This document shows, one piece after another, positions 41,475 to 49,519 of a stretch of DNA of 64,000 nt. Both the position numbers and the translations under genes were made by a program. The stretch lies in the NCBI RefSeq assembly GCF_022919155.1, contig NZ_CP095045.1, positions 3,498,129 through 3,562,128 on the forward strand. The letters run 5' to 3'. Source of the stretch: Leucobacter allii (lineage in GTDB: Bacteria; Actinomycetota; Actinomycetes; Actinomycetales; Microbacteriaceae). How positions within the stretch are numbered: the stretch's first letter is position 1; every line of letters begins with the position of its first letter. A model generated the notes under the pieces. The model was not told where the DNA came from, did no database searches, and saw only the letters and a list, made by a program, of their open reading frames with translations.

Positions 41475-41894
41475 ATGGCGTATGCGACGGTCGATGATCT
41501 AGAGGCGCGGTGGCGCACCCTCACCGACACGGAGAAGACTCGTGCCGGGGTGCTGTTGGGGGATGCTCAGGTTCGTTTGGATGCTGAGTGTCCCCCTTCG
41601 GTGCCGCCGACGAGTGCGGAGCTCGAGGCACGGAAAATCGTGTCCTGCGAGATGGTCAAGCGGGCCATGATCGCGAGCGGCTCCGGCGACGGCGGGGACG
41701 TATCTGGCGTCTCTGCGTTGATGAATGTTGCTGGACCGTTCACGCAACAGAGGTCGTTCCGGAACCCTATGGGCGAGCTCTACGTCACCAAGGCAGATAG
41801 GAAGCTGCTTGGATGTGGCGGGCAGCGTGCATTCACGATCGATACTGCACCGCCTGGATCGGGGGTGCAGTCGTGGATGGGGTCGACCCTGTAA
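41475..41894 (+). CDS. head-tail adaptor (Gp19/Gp15/Gp42-like)
   Basis: 139 residues. YATVDDLEARWRTLTDTEKTRAGVLLGDAQVRLD is the conserved N-terminal helix pair of this adaptor family, with FTQQRSFRNPMGELYVTKADRKLLG near the end. It joins portal to neck. Confidence 0.88.
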   Translation: MAYATVDDLEARWRTLTDTEKTRAGVLLGDAQVRLDAECPPSVPPTSAELEARKIVSCEMVKRAMIASGSGDGGDVSGVSALMNVAGPFTQQRSFRNPMGELYVTKADRKLLGCGGQRAFTIDTAPPGSGVQSWMGSTL

Positions 41895-42205
41895 CTCGTC
41901 TTCGGCGGGTTCTGACCGGGCGGGACCGATACAACCAGCCGATCTACGACACGATCGAGGAAGACCTGCCGAAGGCGCTCTACGCGCCCAGGCACGTCGT
42001 TCCCGCGGTCGAGGTCGGGCGTCAGCCAACGATCGTGGAGCCCACCCTGTACTGGCCTAACCTCTGGCCTGATGTGAACTCTGGCGACCGTCTGCGTGTT
42101 CGGGGCCGCGAGTTCGAGATCAACGCTGACGCTGCAGATTGGCGTGGTCACGGTGTGGGCGGGCTCGTCGTCGTGTTGAAGGACTCTCATGAGGGGGTGG
42201 CCTGA
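41873..42205 (+). CDS. head closure (stopper) protein
   Basis: 110 residues from GTG 41873, 22 bp inside the previous gene. A beta fold with WPDVNSGDRLRVRGREFEINADAADW, the pattern of phage head-closure proteins. Order and size agree with that role. Confidence 0.78.
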   Translation: MDGVDPVTRLRRVLTGRDRYNQPIYDTIEEDLPKALYAPRHVVPAVEVGRQPTIVEPTLYWPNLWPDVNSGDRLRVRGREFEINADAADWRGHGVGGLVVVLKDSHEGVA

Positions 42206-42417
42206 TGACGAAGCGCGTGAAATTCGTGTTGAACCGGAAGAACTTCCGAGAGCAGATCCTTAAGGGGTACGGCGCGGAAGTGATCTCTGACGGTCTGGGT
42301 GATGAAGCGGAGATCGACGTTACCCCTTCGGGTGAGCGCGCTCGTGGCCGAATCTACGGGCGCATGTCCGATGAGGCCCAGAACGGGACTCTCTCGCGGA
42401 AGCTCGGGGGCCTCTGA
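42205..42417 (+). CDS. neck/minor tail protein (HK97 gp10-like, short)
   Basis: 70 residues from ATG 42205, overlapping both neighbours by one base. Basic N-terminus VKFVLNRKNFREQILKG and SGERARGRIYGRM. Occupies the gp10 position but is shorter than most. Confidence 0.65.
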   Translation: MTKRVKFVLNRKNFREQILKGYGAEVISDGLGDEAEIDVTPSGERARGRIYGRMSDEAQNGTLSRKLGGL

Positions 42418-42806
42418 TGCAGGGGTTTGTCACGAATACACCGGACATCGATGCCGAAATCCTGAGGGTACTACTTTCTGTGGAGCAGACGGAGTTAGTG
42501 AAGCCCGAACTTGCGAAGCCGTACCGGGTGCTCGTATCTCGCGCAGACCTTCAGCAGCGGATCACACCATTGTCGCGATACTGCCGGGTGGGCGTGCAGG
42601 CGTGGTCCGTGCGCAAGGACGGCACCGCGAATCTCGGTGACGCGTTCGACCTGTGCGCAGCAGCCGGAGCCGCCCTCGAGAGCGCGCCCAGCAACTCCCA
42701 GATCATTCTCTCGGCTGAGATCCAGTCCGGCCCGTCTCGTGTCGCTGATGAGGTGACGCGCATCGAGTACCAGTACATGACTGTGCTGCTCGAGGTTGCC
42801 ACGTAA
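42417..42806 (+). CDS. tail terminator protein
   Basis: 129 residues. PYRVLVSRADLQQRITPLSRYCRVGVQAW and a C-terminal strand TRIEYQYMTVLLEV are features of tail-terminator (gpU-like) proteins. Directly before the tail tube gene. Confidence 0.8.
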   Translation: MQGFVTNTPDIDAEILRVLLSVEQTELVKPELAKPYRVLVSRADLQQRITPLSRYCRVGVQAWSVRKDGTANLGDAFDLCAAAGAALESAPSNSQIILSAEIQSGPSRVADEVTRIEYQYMTVLLEVAT

Positions 42807-42822
42807 CCGATGTTCATATCTT

Positions 42823-42850
42823 GCCCCGCCTGGTGCGGGGCTTTTCTATT
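42823..42850 (+). terminator. intrinsic terminator before tail tube gene
   Basis: CCCCGC (42824-42829) and GCGGGG (42835-42840), then CTTTTCTATTT. Sits 12 bp before the tube gene's ATG, separating head from tail genes; its effect is probably partial. Confidence 0.75.
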
Positions 42851-42862
42851 TAGGAGGGGCTT

Positions 42863-43456
42863 ATGGCTAAGCCTGCATACATGACAACGGGCGTGGACGC
42901 TGACCTCGCTCGACTGATCAAGGATGGTGCGATCTTCATCCGCGAATCTGGGACCACCGACGTGCCGACCGGTACTGACTGGACCCCTGTGGGTGAGGCT
43001 TCGCAGGTCGGCTACTACTCGGACGACGGGTTCACTCTCGCGCCGAACACCGGCGATACGACCGAACTGACCGGTCACAACGGGGACGTGCTGATCGCCG
43101 AGTCCGACCCCGGCTATTGGACGGTAGCCTTTGCCGGCCTCGAAGGGAACAAGGCCACGACAGAGGCCTACTTCGACACCACCGTGGCAGCTGACGGATC
43201 GATCACCGTCACCACAGCGGCGGCGTCCAAGCGGTACGACATCGTGACGGTTGGTCTCGACCAGAAGGAGCGCCTGATCCTCGTCCATTACCCGAGCGTT
43301 CAGATCAGCGAGCGCGAGGGCATCACGTTCAACCGCACCACGCTTCTGGCGATGGCGGCGACGTTCCGAACGTTCAAGGGCGGGGCCGCTGCGCCCTACC
43401 ACTTCAAGGCGTGGGGTCTCGTGGCTGAGGAGCCGTCCTCGCCGGATACCCCTTAG
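42863..43456 (+). CDS. major tail tube protein
   Basis: 197 residues. Beta-rich with FIRESGTTDVPTGTDWTPVGEASQVGYYSDDG, WTVAFAGLEGNKATTEAYF and SEREGITFNRTTLLAMAATF, as in siphophage tube proteins of actinobacteria. The gene is flanked by hairpins that may raise its relative expression. Confidence 0.92.
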   Translation: MAKPAYMTTGVDADLARLIKDGAIFIRESGTTDVPTGTDWTPVGEASQVGYYSDDGFTLAPNTGDTTELTGHNGDVLIAESDPGYWTVAFAGLEGNKATTEAYFDTTVAADGSITVTTAAASKRYDIVTVGLDQKERLILVHYPSVQISEREGITFNRTTLLAMAATFRTFKGGAAAPYHFKAWGLVAEEPSSPDTP

Positions 43457-43461
43457 TAACT

Positions 43462-43497
43462 CCCGTGGGCAGGTACTCGCAACCGCCTGCCCACGGG
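43462..43497 (+). terminator. 12-bp perfect hairpin after tail tube gene
   Basis: CCCGTGGGCAGG (43462-43473) and its exact complement (43486-43497) with a 12-base loop; no T-tract. Probably a partial terminator or 3'-end stabiliser between tube and chaperone genes. Confidence 0.6.
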
Positions 43498-43535
43498 TTC
43501 CCCGAACGGTTGCCAGAACACGAAAGGTTGCCGCC

Positions 43536-43877
43536 ATGATTGAGCTCGGCTCGAATACTGAGACCGTCAAGATGATCGACTTCGGCCGCGACGGGAAGGT
43601 GCTGTTTCAGCTCCCCGTGCTCGGCCAGAAGGGGGTCCCGATGGGCATCATGTCTGCCTTCGGGATCTTCTGGGACAAGATCCAATCCGGCCGAAAGATG
43701 ACGGAGAACGAGACCGCTTCCGCGTGGTCGTTCTTCATCCAGACTCTCGCGGATTCCTACCCGGATGCGACGCGGCAGATCGCGCGTCTGGATGAGGAGA
43801 ACCTGCAACTCGTTATGACGGAATGGCTGCGGCAGTCATCCGAGGTGACGGGGTACGACCCAAAAGCGCAGTCTTAG
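43536..43877 (+). CDS. tail assembly chaperone, short form (G)
   Basis: 113 residues. IDFGRDGKVLFQLPVLGQKGVPMG, then ENETASAWSFFIQTLADSYPDATRQIARLDEENL. It precedes the tape-measure gene. The last codons contain the slippery sequence, so some ribosomes extend it into the -1 frame. Confidence 0.92.
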   Translation: MIELGSNTETVKMIDFGRDGKVLFQLPVLGQKGVPMGIMSAFGIFWDKIQSGRKMTENETASAWSFFIQTLADSYPDATRQIARLDEENLQLVMTEWLRQSSEVTGYDPKAQS

Positions 43878-44257
43878 CGGTCGCGATTTACGTTCACCAC
43901 CGACCTGCACTCGAGTACGACTTACTCACTCGAGCCGGGTTCGGTGTTGAGCGGATCGACCGCGAAGAACTCCCGTGGGCTCAGGTGATCGCCTTGATCG
44001 ATGGCCTCATGAGCGACCATACGTCACACACGTTCGCGTCTGCTGCGGGATGGGCCTACGTTCCATCCGCTGAAGAGGTCGCGTTCTACAACGACCTCGA
44101 CGTGAAGCTGGCAATGAATCGCGGCAAGAATCAGCCGCTCCCTCAACCAGTAAAGAGGCCCTGGGAGCAGGCGCAGCCGAAGGCGATTGTGCCGCGCAAC
44201 GACCCTGAAACGCGGAAGCGCCGGCAGGCCCTCAACGAACGGTTGGGGATCCAGTAA
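43536..44257 (+). CDS. tail assembly chaperone, -1 frameshift product (G-T)
   Basis: After reading C CCA AAA at 43859-43865, a -1 slip continues as PKSAVLAVAIYVHHRPALEY and on to the stop at 44257, giving about 240 residues: 110 from the 0 frame and 130 from the -1 frame. The downstream frame has no start or ribosome site of its own before the overlap. The fused protein is expected to bind the tape-measure protein. Confidence 0.88.
43859..43865 (+). promoter_or_regulatory. programmed -1 ribosomal frameshift site
   Basis: CCCAAAA in the phase C CCA AAA, a canonical X-XXY-YYZ heptamer. The zero-frame stop follows four codons later. No strong pseudoknot is obvious by eye. Confidence 0.85.
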
Positions 44258-44301
44258 TTCCATATTGACCGGTTGCGACATGACCCACCTCGGAGGTGTT
44301 T

Positions 44302-46314
44302 ATGGCGCAAGAGGTTGGTGTTGCCTACGTCACGCTGCTGCCATCAGGCCGCGGCTTCGGCAAGTCGGTTGAAGGCCAGATCGACTCCGCCGTGGCGAAG
44401 TCGGAGCGGAAGACCGAAGGGTTCTTCTCGAAGGTCGGCACGGGGATAAAGCGTGTCGGGCTTGGCGTAGCAGCGCTTGTCGGCACAGTCGGAACGCTTG
44501 CTGTCGGGGGCGGCATCAGCCGCGCGCTGAATATCGAGGATGCTCAGGCAAAGCTCAAGGGGCTCGGCCACGATACGAAGTCCGTCGAAGCGATCATGAC
44601 GAATGCGCTCGCTTCGGTGAAGGGCACTGCGTTCGGGCTCGATGCGGCAGCTACGACCGCGGCTTCGGCTGTCGCATCCGGCATCAAGCCTGGCCAGGAA
44701 CTCGAGCGGTATCTACGCCTCACGGCGGATGCGGCCACCATCGCGGGCATCTCGATGGAGGAGATGGGCTCCATCATCAACAAGGTCCAGGCCAAGGGCG
44801 TGGCGCAGATGGACGACCTGAACCGGCTCACAGAGCGCGGCGTACCGATCCTGCAGATGCTTGCTGACGAGTACGGGGTGACGGCCGACGAGATGTCCTC
44901 GATGGTGTCTCGGGGTGAGGTAGACGCCGAGCGGTTCCGAAAGGCGCTTGAAGACAACGTGAGTGGCGCTGCGCTGGCGTCAGGCGACACGACACGTGGT
45001 GCATTCGCGAACATGATGGCGGCACTGTCGCGTCTGGGCCTCGTCTTCGTGGAAGACGCACTGGGTGGAGCCAAGCAGTTCTTCAACGAGATGACGGTCA
45101 TCTTCGATGGCCTAGGTGAGCGCTTCGGTCCCTGGGTAGATGACATCAAGTCGAAGCTCTCTGGGATGTTCGAGATCGAGGGCATGGGGGACCGCTTCCT
45201 CGAGGGGTTCGACCGACTGGTTGATGCCATCAGCAACGGGCCAGTACCTCAACTGCTTGAGGCGCTTTCGCCGCTACTTCCTGTGGTCGCGGATGCAGCA
45301 GCCTTGATCGGTGGAGCTTTGGGCGACGCCTTCTACGAAATTGGCGAGGCGCTCGCCCCGGTGCTGCCGCTCATCGCTGAAGATCTCGCGAATGCGCTTG
45401 TCGAGATCATCCCGCCTCTTGCTGACTTGCTGGTTGCGTTGCTTCCGCTAGTCGGCCCGCTCGCGGAGATCCTCGCTGCAGTAGCGCCGATCGTCACTCA
45501 GTTGGTTGACTTCCTGCTGCCGGCTATCGAATGGCTCGTAGACCTACTCTCGGATCAGATCGGCCTTGACCTGCTGGCTTCGGGCTTCCGGGACGGGAAA
45601 GTCAGCGCGGAAGAGTTCGTGGATGGGATCGTCGCTATCGGCGGCCCGATAGCGAACTTCATCATCTGGCTTCTTCAGACCGGTGTCCAGCTCAGCAACT
45701 TTGTCAAGGATGTCGTTCTCGGTGCGGCTACGATCTGGGCGGCAATTCGAAACGCGTTCTCGAATGTGATGAGTTTCGCATCAACTGCATGGAGCGTTGT
45801 TTCGTCGGTGGTGTCGTCCGCGGTCGGCACGATGATCTCCGTAGTCCAGGGCCTGCCAGGCCAGATCATGGGCGCCCTTTCTGGTGCCGCAACATGGCTA
45901 GTGCAGACCGGCCGCGACATCATCCAAGGCCTCATTAACGGAGTGGCATCCATGATCGGCTCCGCGGTTTCAGCCGTGAAGAACGTGGGCGGGGCAATGC
46001 TCGACGGCGTCAAGTCCTTCCTCGGTATCCATTCACCGTCACGAGTGTTCCGTGACCAGGTCGGGAAAATGGTCGGCCTGGGCCTCCTCGAGGGCATCGA
46101 GGATCAGGCGATCGCAGGCCGCATCGACACTGCAGTGAACCACATGGTGGCAATGCCGGAGGACGCCCGTTCGGCCTCGTTCCCTGGGTCCGTGACTCTC
46201 GTGGATGAGGACGGGTCAATTCTCGCTCGAGCTCGTGTCGTTGCGGATCGTGCGATCGACAGTTTTCAGGGCCAGATGGGTGCCGCAATGCGTTACGCGC
46301 AGATGGGAGTGTGA
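44302..46314 (+). CDS. tape measure protein
   Basis: 670 residues from ATG 44302 with CGGAGG upstream. N-terminal region with GVGVAALVGTVGTLAVGGGIS, a tape-measure core LKGLGHDTKSVEAIMTNALASVKGTAF and ANMMAALSRLGL, then several hydrophobic stretches (~345-420, 460-540) and the typical end GIHSPSRVFRDQVGKMVGLGL. The short length predicts a tail of about 100 nm by the usual residue-to-length rule. Confidence 0.95.
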   Translation: MAQEVGVAYVTLLPSGRGFGKSVEGQIDSAVAKSERKTEGFFSKVGTGIKRVGLGVAALVGTVGTLAVGGGISRALNIEDAQAKLKGLGHDTKSVEAIMTNALASVKGTAFGLDAAATTAASAVASGIKPGQELERYLRLTADAATIAGISMEEMGSIINKVQAKGVAQMDDLNRLTERGVPILQMLADEYGVTADEMSSMVSRGEVDAERFRKALEDNVSGAALASGDTTRGAFANMMAALSRLGLVFVEDALGGAKQFFNEMTVIFDGLGERFGPWVDDIKSKLSGMFEIEGMGDRFLEGFDRLVDAISNGPVPQLLEALSPLLPVVADAAALIGGALGDAFYEIGEALAPVLPLIAEDLANALVEIIPPLADLLVALLPLVGPLAEILAAVAPIVTQLVDFLLPAIEWLVDLLSDQIGLDLLASGFRDGKVSAEEFVDGIVAIGGPIANFIIWLLQTGVQLSNFVKDVVLGAATIWAAIRNAFSNVMSFASTAWSVVSSVVSSAVGTMISVVQGLPGQIMGALSGAATWLVQTGRDIIQGLINGVASMIGSAVSAVKNVGGAMLDGVKSFLGIHSPSRVFRDQVGKMVGLGLLEGIEDQAIAGRIDTAVNHMVAMPEDARSASFPGSVTLVDEDGSILARARVVADRAIDSFQGQMGAAMRYAQMGV

Positions 46315-46315
46315 A

Positions 46316-47203
46316 GTGGCCTGGGATTGGACGCTCACTACCGAGGATCGACAGATCACATTCGGTGACGACGAAAACTTGTTCGTGGTCGACTCGTGGT
46401 CTGTCGAGCCCGGCAAGCTCCGAGTGGATGATCGCGAAGTCCCACGCGGTGACGGGCTCAGGTTCGGACAGGATTTCCGGGCAGGGCAGGTCGCTTCATT
46501 CTCGCTTTGGGTGAACGGGGGAGATGAAGCGACTGCTTCTGCTGCGTTGTCCGAGTTCGGTGCCGCGTGGCGCAACGACACGGGGCGACGGATCGGTGGC
46601 GCGATGGCGACGCTACGTCACCCGCAGGGGCGATGCGCCTATGGTCGCCCCCGCGGGTTCACCCCCGACTCGAACCGTATTGAGCAGGGCTGGGCGAAGA
46701 TCAAGGCCGAGTTCGAGTGTGTGGATGAACTCTGGTACGGACCGGAAGAGGTCACGGAGGTGTCGTTCGTGCCGCCGGCGACTGGTGGTTTGGAGTTCCC
46801 CGCGGAGGCACCGTTCACGTTCGATTCGGGTCCAACCGTCCGGAATGGGTCGGTGATCGTGTCGGGTGATGTGGCGTCGTGGCCGGTGTTTGAGATTCTC
46901 GGGCCGGTCGCGAACCCGGAGATCGACATCATCGGGGTAGGGCGGCTGGTCTTCAGGACGACGTTGGCGGCGGATCAGTTCTTGGTGGTGGATACGCGGC
47001 CGTGGGCTCGGTGGGTGAAGCGTGGGTATGCGTCGAACCCGACTGTGTTGGCGGCGTTGCCTGGCGCGTTGGATGCGTCGGGGGCGCGCTTGTCGGATGT
47101 GGCGCTGCAACCGGGCGCGTATTCGATTCTGCTGCGCGGGTATGACACGACCGGTACGGCGAAGTTGCGGGTGCGGTGTGAGCCCGCGTTCACGAGTTTT
47201 TAG
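46316..47203 (+). CDS. distal tail protein
   Basis: 295 residues from GTG 46316. TEDRQITFGDDENLFVVDSW and the AEFECVDELWYGPEE strand pattern fit siphophage Dit-like proteins with a C-terminal beta domain. Directly after the tape measure. Confidence 0.85.
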   Translation: MAWDWTLTTEDRQITFGDDENLFVVDSWSVEPGKLRVDDREVPRGDGLRFGQDFRAGQVASFSLWVNGGDEATASAALSEFGAAWRNDTGRRIGGAMATLRHPQGRCAYGRPRGFTPDSNRIEQGWAKIKAEFECVDELWYGPEEVTEVSFVPPATGGLEFPAEAPFTFDSGPTVRNGSVIVSGDVASWPVFEILGPVANPEIDIIGVGRLVFRTTLAADQFLVVDTRPWARWVKRGYASNPTVLAALPGALDASGARLSDVALQPGAYSILLRGYDTTGTAKLRVRCEPAFTSF

Positions 47204-47212
47204 GAGGATCGC

Positions 47213-48235
47213 ATGGGCTTCTATGTGCCGTGGGTGATTGATGGTTCGAAGCATCCGGCGCGCTTGTTTCGGCGCACGTATCAGCAGCATGAGGGTGAGG
47301 GGTCGGGGGTGTCTCGGCCGGGTGATCTGAAGGTTGAGGCGCTGACGGTTCCGGGTACTGGATTCCGTGTCGCCCCTGGCGGTGGTGTGGCGCAGTCGCG
47401 TGACACGTCGGGGTCGTCGCGTGAGTCGTATGGGCCGATCAATGATCAGGAGATCATCGTTTCCGGTGTGCCCGGGACGGGGTCTTCGGGCGGTCGGCGG
47501 GATCTTGTAATCCTGGAGATCACGGACCCTGAGATGGAGTCCGTGACGTATCCACCCCCGGCTGACCCGCGCGGCACCGGCGGGTGGCTGGATGGGGCGT
47601 CGTTCTGCCGCATCACGGTGATCCCTGGCGTGGGGGCGTCGGTGACGCGGCTCGAGGATGTGTCAGATCCGGCGTACGCGAACGTGACGGGGGTCACGTT
47701 GGCGGCGATCAATTGGCCGGCATCGACGGGCACGATCACCGCGGCGATGATTGAGGATCTGCGAGAGGTGCATCGTCCGAAGTCGGATAGGGTGCTGCGC
47801 ACTCGCGCCCTGTCGGGGGTGGAGTCTGATGATCTGACGGTGTCCGCGGCTGCTGGGCAGACGTGGCCGGGTCTTGGGTCGGACCTATGGGGGCCGATCA
47901 AGATTCCGTCGTGGGCGACGCATGTGCGGGGCCTGGTCCGGTGGAACGGTGTCCTCCTGAACGGGGACGCGTGGGGTGATGTGTGGCTCCGCATCGGGAC
48001 CGGGGCGACTCGCTTCGAGAGTACTCGGTTCGATTCGGTCGCGTCGGGTGGGAATCAGCGCACGGTCATCGAGGCGTCCGGGGGCACGTACCTTCCGGTG
48101 GCGATGCGGGGCACGGAGCAGCGGTTCTATCCGATTGGTCGGAAGGATGCCGGTTCGGCTGGGTCGTCGGTGGTTCGACTGGATAAGTCGTCTTCGCTCA
48201 CGTTGGACGTGGAGTTCTATCAGGCGACGGTGTAG
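47213..48235 (+). CDS. minor tail protein
   Basis: 340 residues from ATG 47213. N-terminal FYVPWVIDGSKHPARLFRRT and GDLKVEALTVPGTGFRVAPGG are common to actinophage tail-tip proteins; a C-terminal lectin-like beta domain follows (SWATHVRGLVRWNGVLL). Probably part of the baseplate with the next two products. Confidence 0.78.
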   Translation: MGFYVPWVIDGSKHPARLFRRTYQQHEGEGSGVSRPGDLKVEALTVPGTGFRVAPGGGVAQSRDTSGSSRESYGPINDQEIIVSGVPGTGSSGGRRDLVILEITDPEMESVTYPPPADPRGTGGWLDGASFCRITVIPGVGASVTRLEDVSDPAYANVTGVTLAAINWPASTGTITAAMIEDLREVHRPKSDRVLRTRALSGVESDDLTVSAAAGQTWPGLGSDLWGPIKIPSWATHVRGLVRWNGVLLNGDAWGDVWLRIGTGATRFESTRFDSVASGGNQRTVIEASGGTYLPVAMRGTEQRFYPIGRKDAGSAGSSVVRLDKSSSLTLDVEFYQATV

Positions 48236-48247
48236 AAGGGGGCGTCC

Positions 48248-49519
48248 ATGCTGCGGTACATCGTGGAGCGTATCTCGGATGGGGAGTTCCTGGATTTGGA
48301 GCTCCCCATTGACGTGTCTGGTGCTGGCCGTGCACTGAATGGGGCGGGTGGTTTCGCGGGGACTGTGGCCCCTGATGTGGGTGGGCTCCGGTACGAGAAT
48401 GGGGCGCTCCTCATCGACCCGTACGGGACGTTCATCCATGAGGAATCGGATGGGGTGATCCGGGGGACGTGGCTCGTAACCCGGTCTGAGATGGATGGGC
48501 CGGTGTGGAGCATCGAGGGTGCCGGGTTCTCGTCGTACTTCGCGGACCGCCCGTATGAGGGGGAGTATCGGGGTGTGCAGGTCGACCCGATCGCGGTCGC
48601 CCGGCACATCGTGGAGCACGCCCAATCGTTCGCGGGGGCGGATGCGGGGATCACGGTTGTGGGTGCCTCTGATGTTCGTGTGGGCACGGACTCTGACGAC
48701 AAGGAGGCCACGGCGAAGGCCGCAGCTGATGCGGCGAAGGCCGTGTCGGAGGCGGCGAAGAAGGCTCTCGAGGCGGCGCGAGCTTTGGCGAAGTCGGATC
48801 CGTCGCCCGCGAATAAGGCGCTGGTGGATGCCCGTAAGGCTGAGGCGGATGCTGCTGCGGAGGTCAAGAAGACCCGCGACGAGGCGCTGTCTGTCGCGAA
48901 GGAGCGTGCTCGGGAGGATGGGGGCGCGTGGAAGATTCTCTGGTGGGACACCCCGGATTGTTTGGCGGAGATTCAGGATGCGATCGAGGAAGCCGGGTTC
49001 GAGTGGGTGGAGTGGTCCGGGTGGACCTCGGACCGGACACGGATCCTGAAGGAGATCCGGTGCGTTCCCCGGGTCGGGCGGAAGCAGGACGGCATCTCAT
49101 TCATCGAGGGCGACAACATCATTGAGACGGTCGTGGTCGAGGATGATGTGTCCGAGTGGGCGAATGCGGTGCTCGCGATCGGTGCGGGGGAGGGGCGTGA
49201 CGCACTCCGGGTGACGGTGGAGCGTGCCTCTACCCGCCGGCGGCGTGTGTTTGTTCTGGATGCGAAGCATGTGACGAAGCGGAGCGTGCTGGAGAAGCTT
49301 GCGAAGGCTGAACTGTCGCGCCGCTTGCAGCGTCTTCGGGTGGACATGATCCGCGTAGTGAACCACCCGAACGCGGAGTTCGGGTCATTCGATGTCGGGG
49401 ACACGATCCTGGTCGACGCGGAGGTGTCCTGGCTGGGTCGGCAGCGGTTGTGGCGGCGTATCGAGGACCTCGAGTACGTCGGTGATGATGTGGTGGATTT
49501 GAGTTTGGGGGATGCATGA
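48248..49519 (+). CDS. tail tip protein (Gp37-like) with coiled-coil insertion
   Basis: 423 residues. LRYIVERISDGEFLDLELP and WLVTRSEMDGPVWSIEGAG match the siphophage Gp37-like tail protein family, as does DVGDTILVDAEVSWLG near the end. Residues ~155-225 are an Ala/Lys/Glu coiled coil (KAAADAAKAVSEAAKKALEA) inserted in the middle, which may project from the tip. Overlaps the fibre gene by 4 bp. Confidence 0.85.
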   Translation: MLRYIVERISDGEFLDLELPIDVSGAGRALNGAGGFAGTVAPDVGGLRYENGALLIDPYGTFIHEESDGVIRGTWLVTRSEMDGPVWSIEGAGFSSYFADRPYEGEYRGVQVDPIAVARHIVEHAQSFAGADAGITVVGASDVRVGTDSDDKEATAKAAADAAKAVSEAAKKALEAARALAKSDPSPANKALVDARKAEADAAAEVKKTRDEALSVAKERAREDGGAWKILWWDTPDCLAEIQDAIEEAGFEWVEWSGWTSDRTRILKEIRCVPRVGRKQDGISFIEGDNIIETVVVEDDVSEWANAVLAIGAGEGRDALRVTVERASTRRRRVFVLDAKHVTKRSVLEKLAKAELSRRLQRLRVDMIRVVNHPNAEFGSFDVGDTILVDAEVSWLGRQRLWRRIEDLEYVGDDVVDLSLGDA

